This document shows positions 1-9,927 of a DNA stretch of 46,047 nucleotides, one piece after another (within the stretch, counting starts at the first letter, position 1; every line of letters begins with the position of its first letter). A program made the position numbers and the translations under genes. Under the pieces are notes generated by a model. The model ran no database searches. It was not told the origin of the DNA and saw nothing but the letters and a program-made list of their open reading frames with translations. This DNA is from Bacteroidales bacterium (GTDB taxonomy: Bacteria > Bacteroidota > Bacteroidia > Bacteroidales > Bacteroidaceae), in assembly GCA_029218405.1 (NCBI GenBank), contig JAQXRG010000016.1:1-46047 (forward strand), written 5' to 3'.

Positions 1-1472
1 ATACCACTCTCCGGGACGGTGAACAGGTGCCAGGCTGCCAGTTGAACACGGTTGAGAAGATTCAGGTGGCCAAGCAGCTGGAAGCTTTGGGGGTGGATGT
101 CATCGAAGCCGGATTCCCCATTTCGAGTCCGGGTGACTTCAATTCCGTCATCGAGATTTCAAAGGCGGTGACATGGCCGACCATCTGTGCCTTGACACGT
201 GCCGTGCAGAAAGATATTGACGTGGCGGCAGAGGCCTTGAAGTATGCCAAGCACAAGCGTATCCATACGGGTATCGGTACTTCGGATTCACACATCAAGT
301 ACAAGTTCAACTCCAACCGCGAGGAGATTATCGAGCGGGCGGTGGCTGCCGTGAAGTATGCCCGCCGTTACGTGGACGATGTGGAGTTCTATGCGGAGGA
401 TGCCGGACGTACTGAGAACGAGTACCTGGCCCGTGTGGTGGAAGCGGTCATCAAGGCGGGCGCTACGGTGGTGAACATCCCCGACACGACGGGCTATTGC
501 CTGCCGAGCGAGTACGGAGCGAAAATCAAGTACCTGATGGAGCATGTGGACGGCATCGACAAGGCCATCATCTCCACGCACTGCCACAATGACCTGGGTA
601 TGGCGACCGCCAATACCATCAGCGGTGTGCTGAACGGTGCCCGTCAGGTGGAGGTGACTATCAACGGCATCGGTGAACGCGCCGGAAACACTTCGTTGGA
701 GGAGGTGGCCATGATTCTGCGCTGCCACAAGCATATCGGCATTGACACGAACATCAACACCCAGAAGATTTGTCCGACCAGCCGTATGGTGTCCAGCCTG
801 ATGAACATGCCGGTGCAGCCCAACAAGGCCATTGTGGGCCGGAATGCTTTCGCGCATTCGTCGGGTATCCACCAGGACGGTGTGCTGAAGAACGTGCAGA
901 CCTACGAGATTATCGACCCGAAGGATGTGGGCATTGATGACAATGCCATCGTGCTGACCGCCCGCAGCGGCCGTGCCGCACTGAAGCACCGCCTGAGTGT
1001 GCTGGGTGTCGAGTTGACCCAAGAGAAGCTGGACAAGGTGTACGAGGACTTCCTGAAGCTGGCCGACAAGAAGAAGGACGTGACCGACGACGACATCCTG
1101 GTGCTGGCAGGGGCGGACCGTACCATGAACCATCACATCAAGATGGAGTACCTGCAGGTGACCAGTGGCGTAGGTGTCCGTTCGGTGGCCAGCTTGGGCC
1201 TGAACATCGCCGGCGAGCACTTCGAGGCTGCCGCTACCGGCAATGGTCCGGTGGATGCCGCCATCAAGGCTATGAAGCAGATCATCAAGCGTCAGATGAC
1301 GCTCAAGGAGTTTACCATCCAGGCCATCAGCAAGGGCAGCGACGATGTGGGCAAGGTACACATGCAGGTGGAATACGACGGTCAGATGTACTACGGTTTC
1401 GGTGCCAACACTGACATCGTGGCGGCTTCGGTAGAGGCATACATCGACTGTATCAACAAGTTCAAGAAATAA
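1..1472 (+). CDS. leuA: 2-isopropylmalate synthase (5' end cut by window edge)
   Basis: This enzyme condenses acetyl-CoA with 2-oxoisovalerate, the first committed step of leucine synthesis, in the cytoplasm. The frame is open from base 3, which reads [12 protein letters not shown], so the true start lies left of the window and the first in-window GTG at 27 is not the start. LRDGEQ and the metal-binding HCHND motif (about 585-600) mark the TIM-barrel catalytic domain. [11 protein letters not shown] and the IHQDG stretch follow. The last 130 or so residues look like the LeuA allosteric dimer domain, ending near [14 protein letters not shown], so leucine feedback inhibition is expected from the family. 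It is the first visible gene of an operon with leuC 31 bp downstream. Its promoter is outside the window. Family assignment is very secure. Confidence 0.97.
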   Translation, partial: TTLRDGEQVPGCQLNTVEKIQVAKQLEALGVDVIEAGFPISSPGDFNSVIEISKAVTWPTICALTRAVQKDIDVAAEALKYAKHKRIHTGIGTSDSHIKYKFNSNREEIIERAVAAVKYARRYVDDVEFYAEDAGRTENEYLARVVEAVIKAGATVVNIPDTTGYCLPSEYGAKIKYLMEHVDGIDKAIISTHCHNDLGMATANTISGVLNGARQVEVTINGIGERAGNTSLEEVAMILRCHKHIGIDTNINTQKICPTSRMVSSLMNMPVQPNKAIVGRNAFAHSSGIHQDGVLKNVQTYEIIDPKDVGIDDNAIVLTARSGRAALKHRLSVLGVELTQEKLDKVYEDFLKLADKKKDVTDDDILVLAGADRTMNHHIKMEYLQVTSGVGVRSVASLGLNIAGEHFEAAATGNGPVDAAIKAMKQIIKRQMTLKEFTIQAISKGSDDVGKVHMQVEYDGQMYYGFGANTDIVAASVEAYIDCINKFKK

Positions 1473-1503
1473 CGAACCGGAAAAAACGAGCAACAACAAG
1501 ATT

Positions 1504-2901
1504 ATGGCGAATACATTATTTGATAAGATTTGGGATGCACACATCGTGCAGCAGGTGGAAGACGGGCCTACCCAGTTGTACATCGACCGTCTGTATTGTC
1601 ACGAGGTCACCAGCCCGCAGGCCTTTGCCGGGATGCGTGCCCGGGGCCTGAAGTGCTTCCGTCCGGAACGCATCTATTGCATGCCGGACCACAACACGCC
1701 GACGCATGACCAGGACAAGCCGATTGAAGACCCTGTGTCGAAAACACAGGTCGATACGTTGGCCAAGAACGCCGAAGACTTCGGATTGACGCATTTCGGC
1801 ATGATGAACAAGAAAAACGGTATCATCCATGTGGTAGGCCCTGAGCGTGGCCTGACCCTGCCGGGGATGACCATCGTGTGCGGTGACTCGCACACCTCCA
1901 CGCACGGAGCCATGGGCGCGGTTGCCTTTGGTATCGGTACCAGTGAGGTGGAGATGGTCATGGCTTCGCAGTGCATTCTGCAGGCTCGTCCCAAGACCAT
2001 GCGCATCACCATTGACGGCCAGCTGGGCGAAGGGGTGACCGCCAAGGACGTGGCCCTCTACATGATGTCGAAGATGACTACCAGCGGTGCCACCGGTTAT
2101 TTCGTGGAATATGCCGGAGAGGCCATCCGTAGCCTGACCATGGAAGGTCGTCTGACCCTCTGCAACCTGAGCATTGAGATGGGCGCGCGGGGCGGCATGA
2201 TCGCGCCGGATGAGGTGACCTTCGCTTATATCAAGGGGCGTGAATATGCGCCTAAAGGCGAGGAATGGGACAAGGCTGTGGCTTACTGGAAGACGTTGAA
2301 GAGCGACGAGGACGCCGTGTTCGACAAGGAAGTCCGTTATGAGGCCGCCGATATCCAGCCGATGATTACCTATGGTACCAATCCGGGCATGGGTATGGCC
2401 ATCACCGCCCATATCCCCACCACGGAAGGTATGAGCGAAGTCGAGAAGACCTCGTTCGAGAAATCGATGGGCTACATGGGCTTCCAGCCGGGCGATGCCT
2501 TGCTGGGCAAGCCGGTGGACTATGTGTTCCTCGGTGCCTGCACCAACGGACGCATCGAAGACTTCCGTGCCTTCGCTTCCATCGCCAAGGGACGCAAGAA
2601 GGCTGACCATATCGTGGCTTGGCTGGTGCCCGGCTCCTGGATGGTGGACCAACAGATCCGCGAAGAGGGTCTGGACAAGATACTGGAGGAAGCCGGATTC
2701 GAAATCCGCCAGCCGGGCTGTTCCGCCTGTCTGGCCATGAACGATGACAAGATTCCTGCCGGCAAGTATGCCGTATCGACCAGCAACCGTAACTTCGAAG
2801 GCCGTCAGGGCCCCGGTTCGCGCACGCTGCTGGCCAGTCCGCTGACTGCCGCTGCCGCAGCCGTGACAGGTGTTATCACCGATCCTCGAACACTTCTTTA
2901 A
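1504..2901 (+). CDS. leuC: 3-isopropylmalate dehydratase large subunit
   Basis: LeuC is the [4Fe-4S] aconitase-type subunit that, with LeuD, isomerises 2-isopropylmalate to 3-isopropylmalate. The product is 465 residues, the usual length. [13 protein letters not shown] lies near residue 130. [13 protein letters not shown] (near 345) and [10 protein letters not shown] (near 405) supply the cluster cysteines. [15 protein letters not shown] near the C terminus is the substrate-binding stretch typical of the family. The ATG at 1504 gives the conserved N terminus [13 protein letters not shown]. leuD begins 10 bp after the stop, so the two subunits are almost certainly co-translated. Nothing is missing from the active site as far as can be read. 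Confidence 0.97.
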   Translation: MANTLFDKIWDAHIVQQVEDGPTQLYIDRLYCHEVTSPQAFAGMRARGLKCFRPERIYCMPDHNTPTHDQDKPIEDPVSKTQVDTLAKNAEDFGLTHFGMMNKKNGIIHVVGPERGLTLPGMTIVCGDSHTSTHGAMGAVAFGIGTSEVEMVMASQCILQARPKTMRITIDGQLGEGVTAKDVALYMMSKMTTSGATGYFVEYAGEAIRSLTMEGRLTLCNLSIEMGARGGMIAPDEVTFAYIKGREYAPKGEEWDKAVAYWKTLKSDEDAVFDKEVRYEAADIQPMITYGTNPGMGMAITAHIPTTEGMSEVEKTSFEKSMGYMGFQPGDALLGKPVDYVFLGACTNGRIEDFRAFASIAKGRKKADHIVAWLVPGSWMVDQQIREEGLDKILEEAGFEIRQPGCSACLAMNDDKIPAGKYAVSTSNRNFEGRQGPGSRTLLASPLTAAAAAVTGVITDPRTLL

Positions 2902-2911
2902 ATGAAATCTT

Positions 2912-3508
2912 ATGAAACAGAAATTCAATATTATAACGAGCACTTGTGTGCCTTTGCCTTTGGAGAATGTCGATACCGACCAGATTATTCCGGCCCGTTT
3001 CCTGAAGGCGACCACCCGCGAAGAGAAATTCTTTGGTGACAACTTGTTCCGTGACTGGCGTTACCGTCCCGACGGGTCGCTCAACGAGGACTTCGTCTTG
3101 AACAACCCTACGTTCGGTGGCCAGGTACTGGTGGCCGGCAAGAACTTCGGTAGCGGTTCCAGCCGTGAGCATGCTGCCTGGGCCATCGCTGGTTACGGTT
3201 TCCGTGTCGTGGTGTCGAGCTTTTTTGCCGACATTCACAAGAACAACGAACTGAACAACTTCGTGTTGCCGGTCGTGGTGAGCGAGTCCTTCCTGCAGGA
3301 GCTCTTCGATTCCATCTACGCTGACCCGAAGATGGAAGTGGAGGTGAACCTGCCGGAGCAGACCATCACGAACAAGGCGACAGGCAAGTCGGAAACTTTC
3401 GAAATCAATGCCTACAAGAAGCACTGTCTGATGAACGGTCTGGACGATATTGATTTCCTCGTGGAAAACAAGGATAAGATTGAGCGTTTCGAGCAAGAAC
3501 GTCGTTGA
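2912..3508 (+). CDS. leuD: 3-isopropylmalate dehydratase small subunit
   Basis: LeuD is the swivel-domain partner of LeuC in the isopropylmalate isomerase heterodimer. The product is 198 residues, normal for the family. DTDQIIPARFL near residue 25 and FGSGSSREHAAWA near residue 73 are the diagnostic motifs; the second lines the active site and binds substrate carboxylates. The gene starts 10 bp after leuC and is followed after 37 bp by a second LeuA-like synthase gene, all on the same strand. No independent promoter box was recognised in the short spacers, so expression as part of the leu operon is inferred. Confidence 0.97.
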   Translation: MKQKFNIITSTCVPLPLENVDTDQIIPARFLKATTREEKFFGDNLFRDWRYRPDGSLNEDFVLNNPTFGGQVLVAGKNFGSGSSREHAAWAIAGYGFRVVVSSFFADIHKNNELNNFVLPVVVSESFLQELFDSIYADPKMEVEVNLPEQTITNKATGKSETFEINAYKKHCLMNGLDDIDFLVENKDKIERFEQERR

Positions 3509-3545
3509 ATCGGTGTGACCCCGAGGCTTAAACACCCCTTACAAC

Positions 3546-5081
3546 ATGAAGAATCCGACGATTGAAATCATGGATACGACGCTCCGTGACGGCGAACAGA
3601 CCAGCGGAGTGTCGTTCGTGCCCCATGAGAAACTGATGATAGCACGGTTGTTGCTTGAAGACCTGAAGGTGGACCGTATTGAAGTGGCTTCCGCCCGCGT
3701 GTCGGACGGAGAACTCAACGCCGTGCGGATGATTTGCGACTGGGCGGCCCGACGCAACATGCTCTCCCGTGTGGAGGTGCTGGGTTTCGTGGACGGCAAG
3801 ACCTCTGTTGACTGGATTTACCGTGCCGGTGGAAGGGTCATCAACCTGCTGACCAAAGGGTCCGAGCGACACTGTACCTACCAGCTCAAGAAGACAGTCG
3901 ATGAGCACATTGCCGATATTCTCGGTGTGGTGGACTACGCGCATGAGAAGGACATGGATGTGAACGTCTATTTAGAGGACTGGAGCAACGGCATGAAGAA
4001 TTCGCCCGACTATGTGTACCGTCTGGTGGATGGGCTCAAGGGAGCGGGTATCCGACGTTTCATGCTGCCTGACACGCTCGGCGTGCTCAATCCTCTGCAG
4101 GTCATTGAGTACATGCGGAAGATGAAGAAGCGTTACCCGGACCTACACTTTGATTTTCATCCCCACAACGACTACGACCTGGCTGTGAGCAATGTCCTGG
4201 CGGCGGTGCTGAGCGGCGTGAAGGGGCTCCACACCACCATCAACGGTTTGGGCGAACGCGCCGGTAACGCGCCATTGGCCAGCGTACAGGCCATCCTGAA
4301 GGACCATTTCCATGCAGTGACGCGCATTGACGAGAGCCGCCTGAACGACGTGAGCCGTGTGGTGGAGTCGTATTCAGGCATTCCCATCCCTGCCAACAAG
4401 CCCATTGTGGGCAACAATGTCTTCACGCAGGTGGCGGGGGTCCATGCCGACGGTGATAACAAGAACAACCTCTACTGCAATGACCTGCTGCCTGAGCGCT
4501 TTGGCCGGGTGCGCGAGTATGCGCTGGGCAAGAACTCCGGTAAGGCGAACATCCGCATGAACCTGGAGAGCCTGGGACTGGACCTGGACGAGGAATCGAT
4601 GAAGAAGGTTACCCAGCGCATCATCGAGCTGGGGGACAAAAAGGAGCTGGTTACTCAGGAAGACTTGCCCTACATCATCTCCGACGTGCTGAAGCACGAC
4701 GTGGGTGGCGAGAGCAAGGTGCGACTGCTTAGTTATTTCGTCACGCTGGCACAGGGACTGAAGCCCATGGCAACGCTGAGCATCGAGATTAACGGCACCA
4801 ATTACCAGGAAAGCTCGTCGGGCGACGGTCAGTACGATGCTTTCGTACGCGCCCTGCGCAAGATTTATAAGGGTACGCTGGGGCGTCCTTTCCCCATGCT
4901 GACCAACTACGAGGTGACCATCCCGCCCGGAGGCCGTACCGACGCCTTCGTGCAGACGGTCATCACCTGGAGCTTCCAGGAGCGAGTGTTCCGGACCCGT
5001 GGACTCGATGCCGACCAGACTGAGGCGGCCATCAAGGCCACGGTGAAGATGCTGAACATGATAGAAAATGATTACAAATAA
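3546..5081 (+). CDS. LeuA-like acyltransferase, candidate (R)-citramalate synthase
   Basis: A second member of the 2-isopropylmalate synthase/homocitrate synthase/citramalate synthase superfamily, 511 residues. The N terminus reads [16 protein letters not shown], the metal site is FHPHNDYDL (near residue 203), and [14 protein letters not shown] and the HADGDNKNN segment follow. A C-terminal regulatory-type domain (about 390-511) is present. It differs clearly from leuA at 1-1472: HPHND replaces HCHND, and [11 protein letters not shown] replaces [11 protein letters not shown]. Its place between leuD and leuB suggests a role in the same or a parallel pathway. LeuCD and LeuB can also process citramalate to 2-oxobutyrate, so a citramalate synthase feeding isoleucine synthesis is an attractive inference. 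A redundant isopropylmalate synthase is the alternative. Substrate cannot be decided from sequence alone. Confidence 0.85.
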   Translation: MKNPTIEIMDTTLRDGEQTSGVSFVPHEKLMIARLLLEDLKVDRIEVASARVSDGELNAVRMICDWAARRNMLSRVEVLGFVDGKTSVDWIYRAGGRVINLLTKGSERHCTYQLKKTVDEHIADILGVVDYAHEKDMDVNVYLEDWSNGMKNSPDYVYRLVDGLKGAGIRRFMLPDTLGVLNPLQVIEYMRKMKKRYPDLHFDFHPHNDYDLAVSNVLAAVLSGVKGLHTTINGLGERAGNAPLASVQAILKDHFHAVTRIDESRLNDVSRVVESYSGIPIPANKPIVGNNVFTQVAGVHADGDNKNNLYCNDLLPERFGRVREYALGKNSGKANIRMNLESLGLDLDEESMKKVTQRIIELGDKKELVTQEDLPYIISDVLKHDVGGESKVRLLSYFVTLAQGLKPMATLSIEINGTNYQESSSGDGQYDAFVRALRKIYKGTLGRPFPMLTNYEVTIPPGGRTDAFVQTVITWSFQERVFRTRGLDADQTEAAIKATVKMLNMIENDYK

Positions 5082-5104
5082 ACAAAAAACAGAATAAGAA
5101 GACC

Positions 5105-6166
5105 ATGAATTTTAAAATTGCCGTATTGCCGGGCGATGGAATCGGACCGGAAATATCAGTACAGGGAGTCGATGTGATGACTGCCGTTTGCGAGAAATTC
5201 GGACATCAGGTGAGTTACGAGTATGCCTTGTGTGGCGCTGATGCCATCGACAAGGTGGGCGATCCTTTCCCCGAGGAGACGTATGAGATCTGCAAGAACG
5301 CCGATGCCGTGCTGTTCTCGGCGGTGGGCGATCCCAAGTTCGACAACAATCCTACGGCGAAGGTACGTCCTGAGCAGGGGCTGCTGGCTATGCGCAAGAA
5401 GCTGGGCCTCTTTGCCAACATCCGTCCCGTGCAGACCTTCAAGTGCTTGCTCCACAAGTCACCCCTGCGTGCCGATTTGGTGGATGGGGCTGATTTCCTG
5501 TGCATCCGTGAACTGACCGGTGGCATGTACTTCGGCGAGAAGTACCAGGACAACGAGAAGGCGTATGACACCAATATGTACACCCGGCCTGAAATTGAGC
5601 GTATCTTGAAGGTCGGCTTCGAATATGCCATGAAGCGCAACAAGCACCTTACGGTGGTGGATAAGGCCAACGTGCTGGCCTCCTCTCGTCTGTGGCGCCA
5701 GATCGCTCAGGAGATGGCTCCCCAGTATCCTGAAGTGAACACCGACTACATGTACGTGGACAATGCTGCCATGCGCATGATTCAAGAACCCAAGTTCTTC
5801 GATGTGATGGTCACTGAGAACACCTTCGGTGACATCCTGACCGACGAAGGGTCCTGTATCAGCGGCTCTATGGGACTGCTGCCTTCCGCCTCTACCGGCG
5901 AGAGTACCCCCGTATTCGAACCCATCCACGGCTCCTGGCCGCAGGCAAAGGGCCTGAACATCGCCAACCCGTTGGCACAGATTCTGTCTGTAGCCATGCT
6001 GTTCGAGTATTTCGACTGCAAGGAAGAAGGCGCGCTTATCCGTCAGGCGGTGGACGCATCGCTCGACGCGTGTGTGCGCACGCCTGAAATCCAGGTGGAA
6101 GGTGGCGCCAAGTATGGCACGAAGGAAGTCGGTGCTTGGATTGTGGACTATATCCGCAAGGCGTAA
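5105..6166 (+). CDS. leuB: 3-isopropylmalate dehydrogenase
   Basis: LeuB oxidatively decarboxylates 3-isopropylmalate to 2-oxoisocaproate using NAD. The product is 353 residues, normal length. [10 protein letters not shown] opens the protein. [12 protein letters not shown] (near residue 138) and the catalytic [12 protein letters not shown] stretch (near 189) are present. [13 protein letters not shown] (near 240) carries the metal-binding aspartates, and the cofactor loop [17 protein letters not shown] follows near 281. It is the last gene of the leu operon, 23 bp after the LeuA-like synthase, and is followed by a very long inverted repeat at 6191-6250 that separates it from the convergent rsh gene. 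Confidence 0.97.
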   Translation: MNFKIAVLPGDGIGPEISVQGVDVMTAVCEKFGHQVSYEYALCGADAIDKVGDPFPEETYEICKNADAVLFSAVGDPKFDNNPTAKVRPEQGLLAMRKKLGLFANIRPVQTFKCLLHKSPLRADLVDGADFLCIRELTGGMYFGEKYQDNEKAYDTNMYTRPEIERILKVGFEYAMKRNKHLTVVDKANVLASSRLWRQIAQEMAPQYPEVNTDYMYVDNAAMRMIQEPKFFDVMVTENTFGDILTDEGSCISGSMGLLPSASTGESTPVFEPIHGSWPQAKGLNIANPLAQILSVAMLFEYFDCKEEGALIRQAVDASLDACVRTPEIQVEGGAKYGTKEVGAWIVDYIRKA

Positions 6167-6190
6167 GCCTCTCTTCCTGCTCTAAATGTC

Positions 6191-6250
6191 CGCAGGCCGG
6201 ATGAGACGGGCGTATCCCAATGCTGGATACCGTGTCTCATCCGGCCTGCG
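6191..6250. terminator. long hairpin between convergent leuB and rsh
   Basis: A perfect 17-bp inverted repeat (6191-6207 with 6234-6250, arm CGCAGGCCGGATGAGAC) continues inward through a small interruption into GTATCC/GGATAC around a 7-base loop. It lies 24 bp after leuB and 21 bp before the 3' end of rsh on the other strand. No long T-run follows on either side. A bidirectional terminator or transcript-stabilising hairpin is inferred from position and stability. Confidence 0.7.
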
Positions 6251-6270
6251 ATTTGAGGGGCATCAGGGTG

Positions 6271-8544
6271 TCAGTCTGCGATTTGGTCGTCGAACCCTTC
6301 GATGCGGGTCACCTTCTTGATGGCCTCCACCTTCTTCAGGTTGTTGCAGATGGTGTTCACATCGTCCACGTCGTGCACGTAGAGCTGGATGCGGCCTTCA
6401 AAGATGCCGTCGTTCACTTCGATGGACAGCTTGTGGATGTTCACACTCAGTTCGTTCGAGATGATTTCTGTCACCTTGTTCAACAGGCCGATGCCGTCAA
6501 TGCCTTGGATATAGACGTTCACGGGGAAGTTCAGCGCCTTGCCGATTTCCCACTGTACGGCCAGCAGCCGGTTGCCGAAACTGCTCTTCAGTTGTGAGGC
6601 GATGGGGCACTGACGCTTGTGGATGATGATACGGTTGTTGTCATCGATGTAGCCCAGCACGTCGTCGCCTGGGATAGGCTTGCAACAGTCGGCGATGATG
6701 TAGTTCTTCTGGATGGCATCGGGAGTGAGCTTCAGCACCTTCTTCTTATCGATGTTCAGTTTCGCCTCGGGCTCCTGCTTGCGTTCCTCCTGTTTCGGCT
6801 TGCCGCCGAAGTTGAAGAACTTCTTCCAGGTGGTGGGGGCCGGCTTGTCCTTCAGTTCGTTCAGGTCGCTGTCGTTCAGCTCGAAAGCGTGCTGGCCCAC
6901 GGCGGCGGCCAGCTCGTCAAAGTCCTTGACGTTGTGCAGTTCGCAGAGCCGTTGCAGCTTCTCCTCTGTCTGTTCGATATGTGCCTGCTGGAAAAAGTCG
7001 TTGATGATGTCCTCTCCCTGCTGCTGCAGTTCCTTCTTCTCCCGTTTGAGGATAGCCAGAATCTTGGCCTTGGCCTTGGCGGTCGTGGCGAAATTGATCC
7101 ACGACGGTTGCACCTTCTGTGACTTCGAGGTAAGGATTTCCACCTGGTCACCGCTCTGCAGCTTGTGGCTCAGCGGCACCAGCTTGTGGTTCACCTTCGC
7201 GCCGATGCAGTGGCTGCCGAGGAAGGTGTGGATGGAGAAGGCGAAATCGAGTGCCGTACAGTTCTGCGGCATGGTCTTGATTTCTCCCTTCGGGGTGAAA
7301 ACAAAAATCTCGGAGGCGAAAAGGTTCAGCTTGATGGTGTCGAGGAAGTCGAGCGCGTCGGGCTGCGGGTCATCCAGGATTTCCTTGATGGTGCGGAGCC
7401 ACTTGCTCAGCTCGCCGTCGCGCTCTTCTTCGTTGTAGTTGCCTGCCTTGTATTTCCAGTGGGCGGCGAAGCCCTGTTCGGCAATGTCGTTCATGCGTTC
7501 ACTACGGATCTGCACCTCTATCCACTGTCCCATGTTGCTCATGAGTGTGACATGCAGGGCGCGGTAGCCGTTGGCCTTGGGATGGCTCACCCAGTCGCGC
7601 AGGCGGTCGGGGTGAGGCTTGTAAATCTTGGAGATGGCTACGTAGATGTTGAAGCAGTCGTTCAGTTCCTCCTCCTCGGTCTTGGGGGTGAAGATGATGC
7701 GGACGGCCAGGATGTCGTAGATTTCCTCGAAGGTGATGTGCTTGGTCTGCATCTTGTTCCAGATGGAGTAGGGCGACTTGACGCGGGCCAGTATCTTATA
7801 GGGGAGGCCCATCTTGTCCAACTGGGCCCGGATGGGAGCGGTGAACGCCTCGAACACGTTCTCGCGTTCTGACTGTGTGGACTTGAGTTTCTCCAGGATT
7901 TGTTGGTAGGTCTCTGGGTGCTCGTACTTGAAGCTTAAGTCCTCCAGCTCGGTCTTGATGCGGTTCAGTCCCAACCGGTTGGCAAGGGGGGCGTAGATAT
8001 AGAGGGTTTCGCCGGCAATCTTGTACTGCTTGCTGGGCAGCATGGAGCCCAGTGTGCGCATGTTGTGCAGGCGGTCGGCTATCTTGATGAGGATGACACG
8101 GATGTCATCGTTCATGGTCAGCAGGAGCTTTTTGAAATTCTCTGCCTGTGCCGAGGCGCGGTCACCGAAGATACCTCCCGAGATTTTGGTGAGTCCGTCC
8201 ACAATCTGGGCGATTTTCGGTCCGAACAGGTTCTCGATGTCCTCTACCGTATAGTCTGTGTCCTCGACCACATCGTGCAGCAGTGCCGCACAGATGGAGG
8301 TAGAGCCCAGTCCGATCTCCACGCAGGCAATGCGGGCCACCGCGATAGGGTGTAGTATATAGGGTTCGCCCGAACGTCGGCGCACGCCTTTGTGCGCCTG
8401 TCGGGCGAAGTTGAAGGCTTTTGTGATAAGCTCCACTTTCCGCCGGTGCCTGCTTGCCAGGTACCGGTCCAACAGTTCCTGAAAAGCCTCGTTGATGAGC
8501 CTTTCGTCTGTCTGCTCCTGAGTCAATTTTTCTTCATCCGTCAT
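6271..8544 (-). CDS. rsh: RelA/SpoT-type (p)ppGpp synthetase/hydrolase
   Basis: A bifunctional-type Rsh enzyme of 757 residues that makes and degrades the stringent-response alarmone (p)ppGpp. The hydrolase domain shows HP near 65 and the HD site LLHDVVEDTDYT near 89, with RLHNMRTL further on, so hydrolase activity should be intact. The synthetase domain contains KANGYRALHVTLM and the WIEVQIRSERMNDIAEQGFAAHWKYK region. A TGS domain follows (VFTPKGEIKTMPQ through GDQVEILTS). The C terminus has the ADCCKPIPGDDVLGY zinc-finger-like region and an ACT domain beginning NVYIQGIDGIGLL. It lies downstream of the parAB unit but has its own promoter (8570-8599), so it can be expressed independently. Confidence 0.95.
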   Translation of the reverse strand: MTDEEKLTQEQTDERLINEAFQELLDRYLASRHRRKVELITKAFNFARQAHKGVRRRSGEPYILHPIAVARIACVEIGLGSTSICAALLHDVVEDTDYTVEDIENLFGPKIAQIVDGLTKISGGIFGDRASAQAENFKKLLLTMNDDIRVILIKIADRLHNMRTLGSMLPSKQYKIAGETLYIYAPLANRLGLNRIKTELEDLSFKYEHPETYQQILEKLKSTQSERENVFEAFTAPIRAQLDKMGLPYKILARVKSPYSIWNKMQTKHITFEEIYDILAVRIIFTPKTEEEELNDCFNIYVAISKIYKPHPDRLRDWVSHPKANGYRALHVTLMSNMGQWIEVQIRSERMNDIAEQGFAAHWKYKAGNYNEEERDGELSKWLRTIKEILDDPQPDALDFLDTIKLNLFASEIFVFTPKGEIKTMPQNCTALDFAFSIHTFLGSHCIGAKVNHKLVPLSHKLQSGDQVEILTSKSQKVQPSWINFATTAKAKAKILAILKREKKELQQQGEDIINDFFQQAHIEQTEEKLQRLCELHNVKDFDELAAAVGQHAFELNDSDLNELKDKPAPTTWKKFFNFGGKPKQEERKQEPEAKLNIDKKKVLKLTPDAIQKNYIIADCCKPIPGDDVLGYIDDNNRIIIHKRQCPIASQLKSSFGNRLLAVQWEIGKALNFPVNVYIQGIDGIGLLNKVTEIISNELSVNIHKLSIEVNDGIFEGRIQLYVHDVDDVNTICNNLKKVEAIKKVTRIEGFDDQIAD

Positions 8545-8569
8545 AATGGTATTCCTTGCAAATTACTTG

Positions 8570-8599
8570 CAAATATATGAAATATATATTACTGTGCAA
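8570..8599 (-). promoter_or_regulatory. Bacteroidetes-type promoter of rsh
   Basis: On the minus strand TATATTTG (8577-8570) matches the -7 box TAnnTTTG, and TTG (8599-8597) lies 19 bp upstream as the -33 element. The start codon at 8544 is 25 bp downstream, leaving a short leader. Confidence 0.6.
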
Positions 8600-8644
8600 G
8601 GATTTGTATGAATTTTATTTCCTCAGTGGTTAATTATCCGTAAA

Positions 8645-9916
8645 TTACCGGATGCGGATACTTTTTCCGGCACGGATGGCCGTACCCTTGATGCCGTTGA
8701 GCCGCTGAAGTTGCGCCACGCTTACCCCATAGCGGGCGGCGATGCTGCCCAGTGTCTCCCCGTTGCGTATCTTGTGATACACGGCCTTTCCCGTGGAGGA
8801 CTTGTCAGCGGCGCGGCTGTCGCTCTTCACGGCGACGGTGGTGCGGCGGCCGATGTAGGTCTCGGGCTTGTAGTTGTAGATGCTGTCCTCCCGGTCGAGG
8901 AAGGTGCTCACGAGCGGGGTGGGCAGTCGCAGGGCATAGGTCTCCTCGTTGCCGGGGATAATGTCCTTCTTGAACTCTGGATTGAGGGCACGCAGCTGGT
9001 CGATGTTGGCGCCGCAGACGGCGGCCACCTGTTGCAGGCTGAGCGGGCGCGAGATGTGGAGGGTGTCCGTGCTTTCGGGCAGCCGCATGTCAAGAGGGCT
9101 GATGTTGTGCTCGCAGTAGTAGGTCATGATGTAGTTGGCGGCGATGAAGGCGGGCACGTAGCCGCGAGTGGTCGAGGGGAGGTAGTCGTAGAGGGCCCAG
9201 AAGTCCTTTTCTCCTCCGGCACGGCGGATGGCCTTGTTGATGACACCCGGTCCGCAGTTGTAGGCGGCCAGTACCAGGTTCCAGTCGTGGTAGATGTCGT
9301 AGAGGTCGCGCAGGTAGCGGGCGGCGGCGCGGGTAGATTTCACGGGGTCACGCCGCTCGTCAACGAGGGAGGTGTTCTTCAGCCCGTAAATCTTGGCGGT
9401 ACCCAGCATGAACTGCCACAGTCCCACGGCTCCTTGGGGAGAGGTGGCCTTGGGGTTCATGGCCGACTCGATGACGGGCAGGTATTTCAGTTCCAGAGGC
9501 AGGTCATAGAGGTCGAACGCCTCTTCGATAATGGGCATGTAGAGGTTGTTCGCGCTCAGCATGAAGGCCACTTTCTGCCGCAGGCGGGTGGCGTACATCT
9601 CGATGAACTCGCGCACTACGCTGTTGAAGGGCATCTCGATCAGGGCAGGGATGCGCTGCAGCCGTTCGATATAGACCGAGTCGCTGACTACGGGGTTCAC
9701 GGCGGTGGCGGTGCAGTTCTCGCCCCAGTCAATGTAGTTTCTTGAAATCCAGTCCAGGTAAAGGCTGTCTGTTTCCGACAGCAGTCCTTCGGGCAGGCCG
9801 ATGACTTCATCCTTGCCTGCTTCGGTCTTGACGGTGATGCTTCTCGCTGTTTTCTGAGCCTGCATTGTGGTGGCAAGGCTCAGGATGGCACATAGTACGC
9901 AAATTAGTTTTTTCAT
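8645..9916 (-). CDS. secreted lytic transglycosylase with C-terminal LysM (MltD-like)
   Basis: A periplasmic murein-cleaving enzyme. The ATG at 9916 is preferred over one 30 bp upstream because it starts a clear signal peptide, MKKLICVLCAILSLATTMQAQ; the product is then 423 residues. The SLT domain includes LPVIESAMNPKATSPQGAVG, with the likely catalytic Glu at about residue 150, followed by GLWQFMLGTAKIYGL and a VLAAYNCGPG motif typical of MltD-type enzymes. One LysM peptidoglycan-binding repeat ends the protein (IRNGETLGSIAARYGVS). It follows the DUF5683 gene by 11 bp in the parA-parB operon. That order links chromosome partitioning genes to cell-wall remodelling, and I believe it is conserved in Bacteroidetes. 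Confidence 0.92.
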   Translation of the reverse strand: MKKLICVLCAILSLATTMQAQKTARSITVKTEAGKDEVIGLPEGLLSETDSLYLDWISRNYIDWGENCTATAVNPVVSDSVYIERLQRIPALIEMPFNSVVREFIEMYATRLRQKVAFMLSANNLYMPIIEEAFDLYDLPLELKYLPVIESAMNPKATSPQGAVGLWQFMLGTAKIYGLKNTSLVDERRDPVKSTRAAARYLRDLYDIYHDWNLVLAAYNCGPGVINKAIRRAGGEKDFWALYDYLPSTTRGYVPAFIAANYIMTYYCEHNISPLDMRLPESTDTLHISRPLSLQQVAAVCGANIDQLRALNPEFKKDIIPGNEETYALRLPTPLVSTFLDREDSIYNYKPETYIGRRTTVAVKSDSRAADKSSTGKAVYHKIRNGETLGSIAARYGVSVAQLQRLNGIKGTAIRAGKSIRIR

Positions 9917-9927
9917 GGTAGTCGAAT

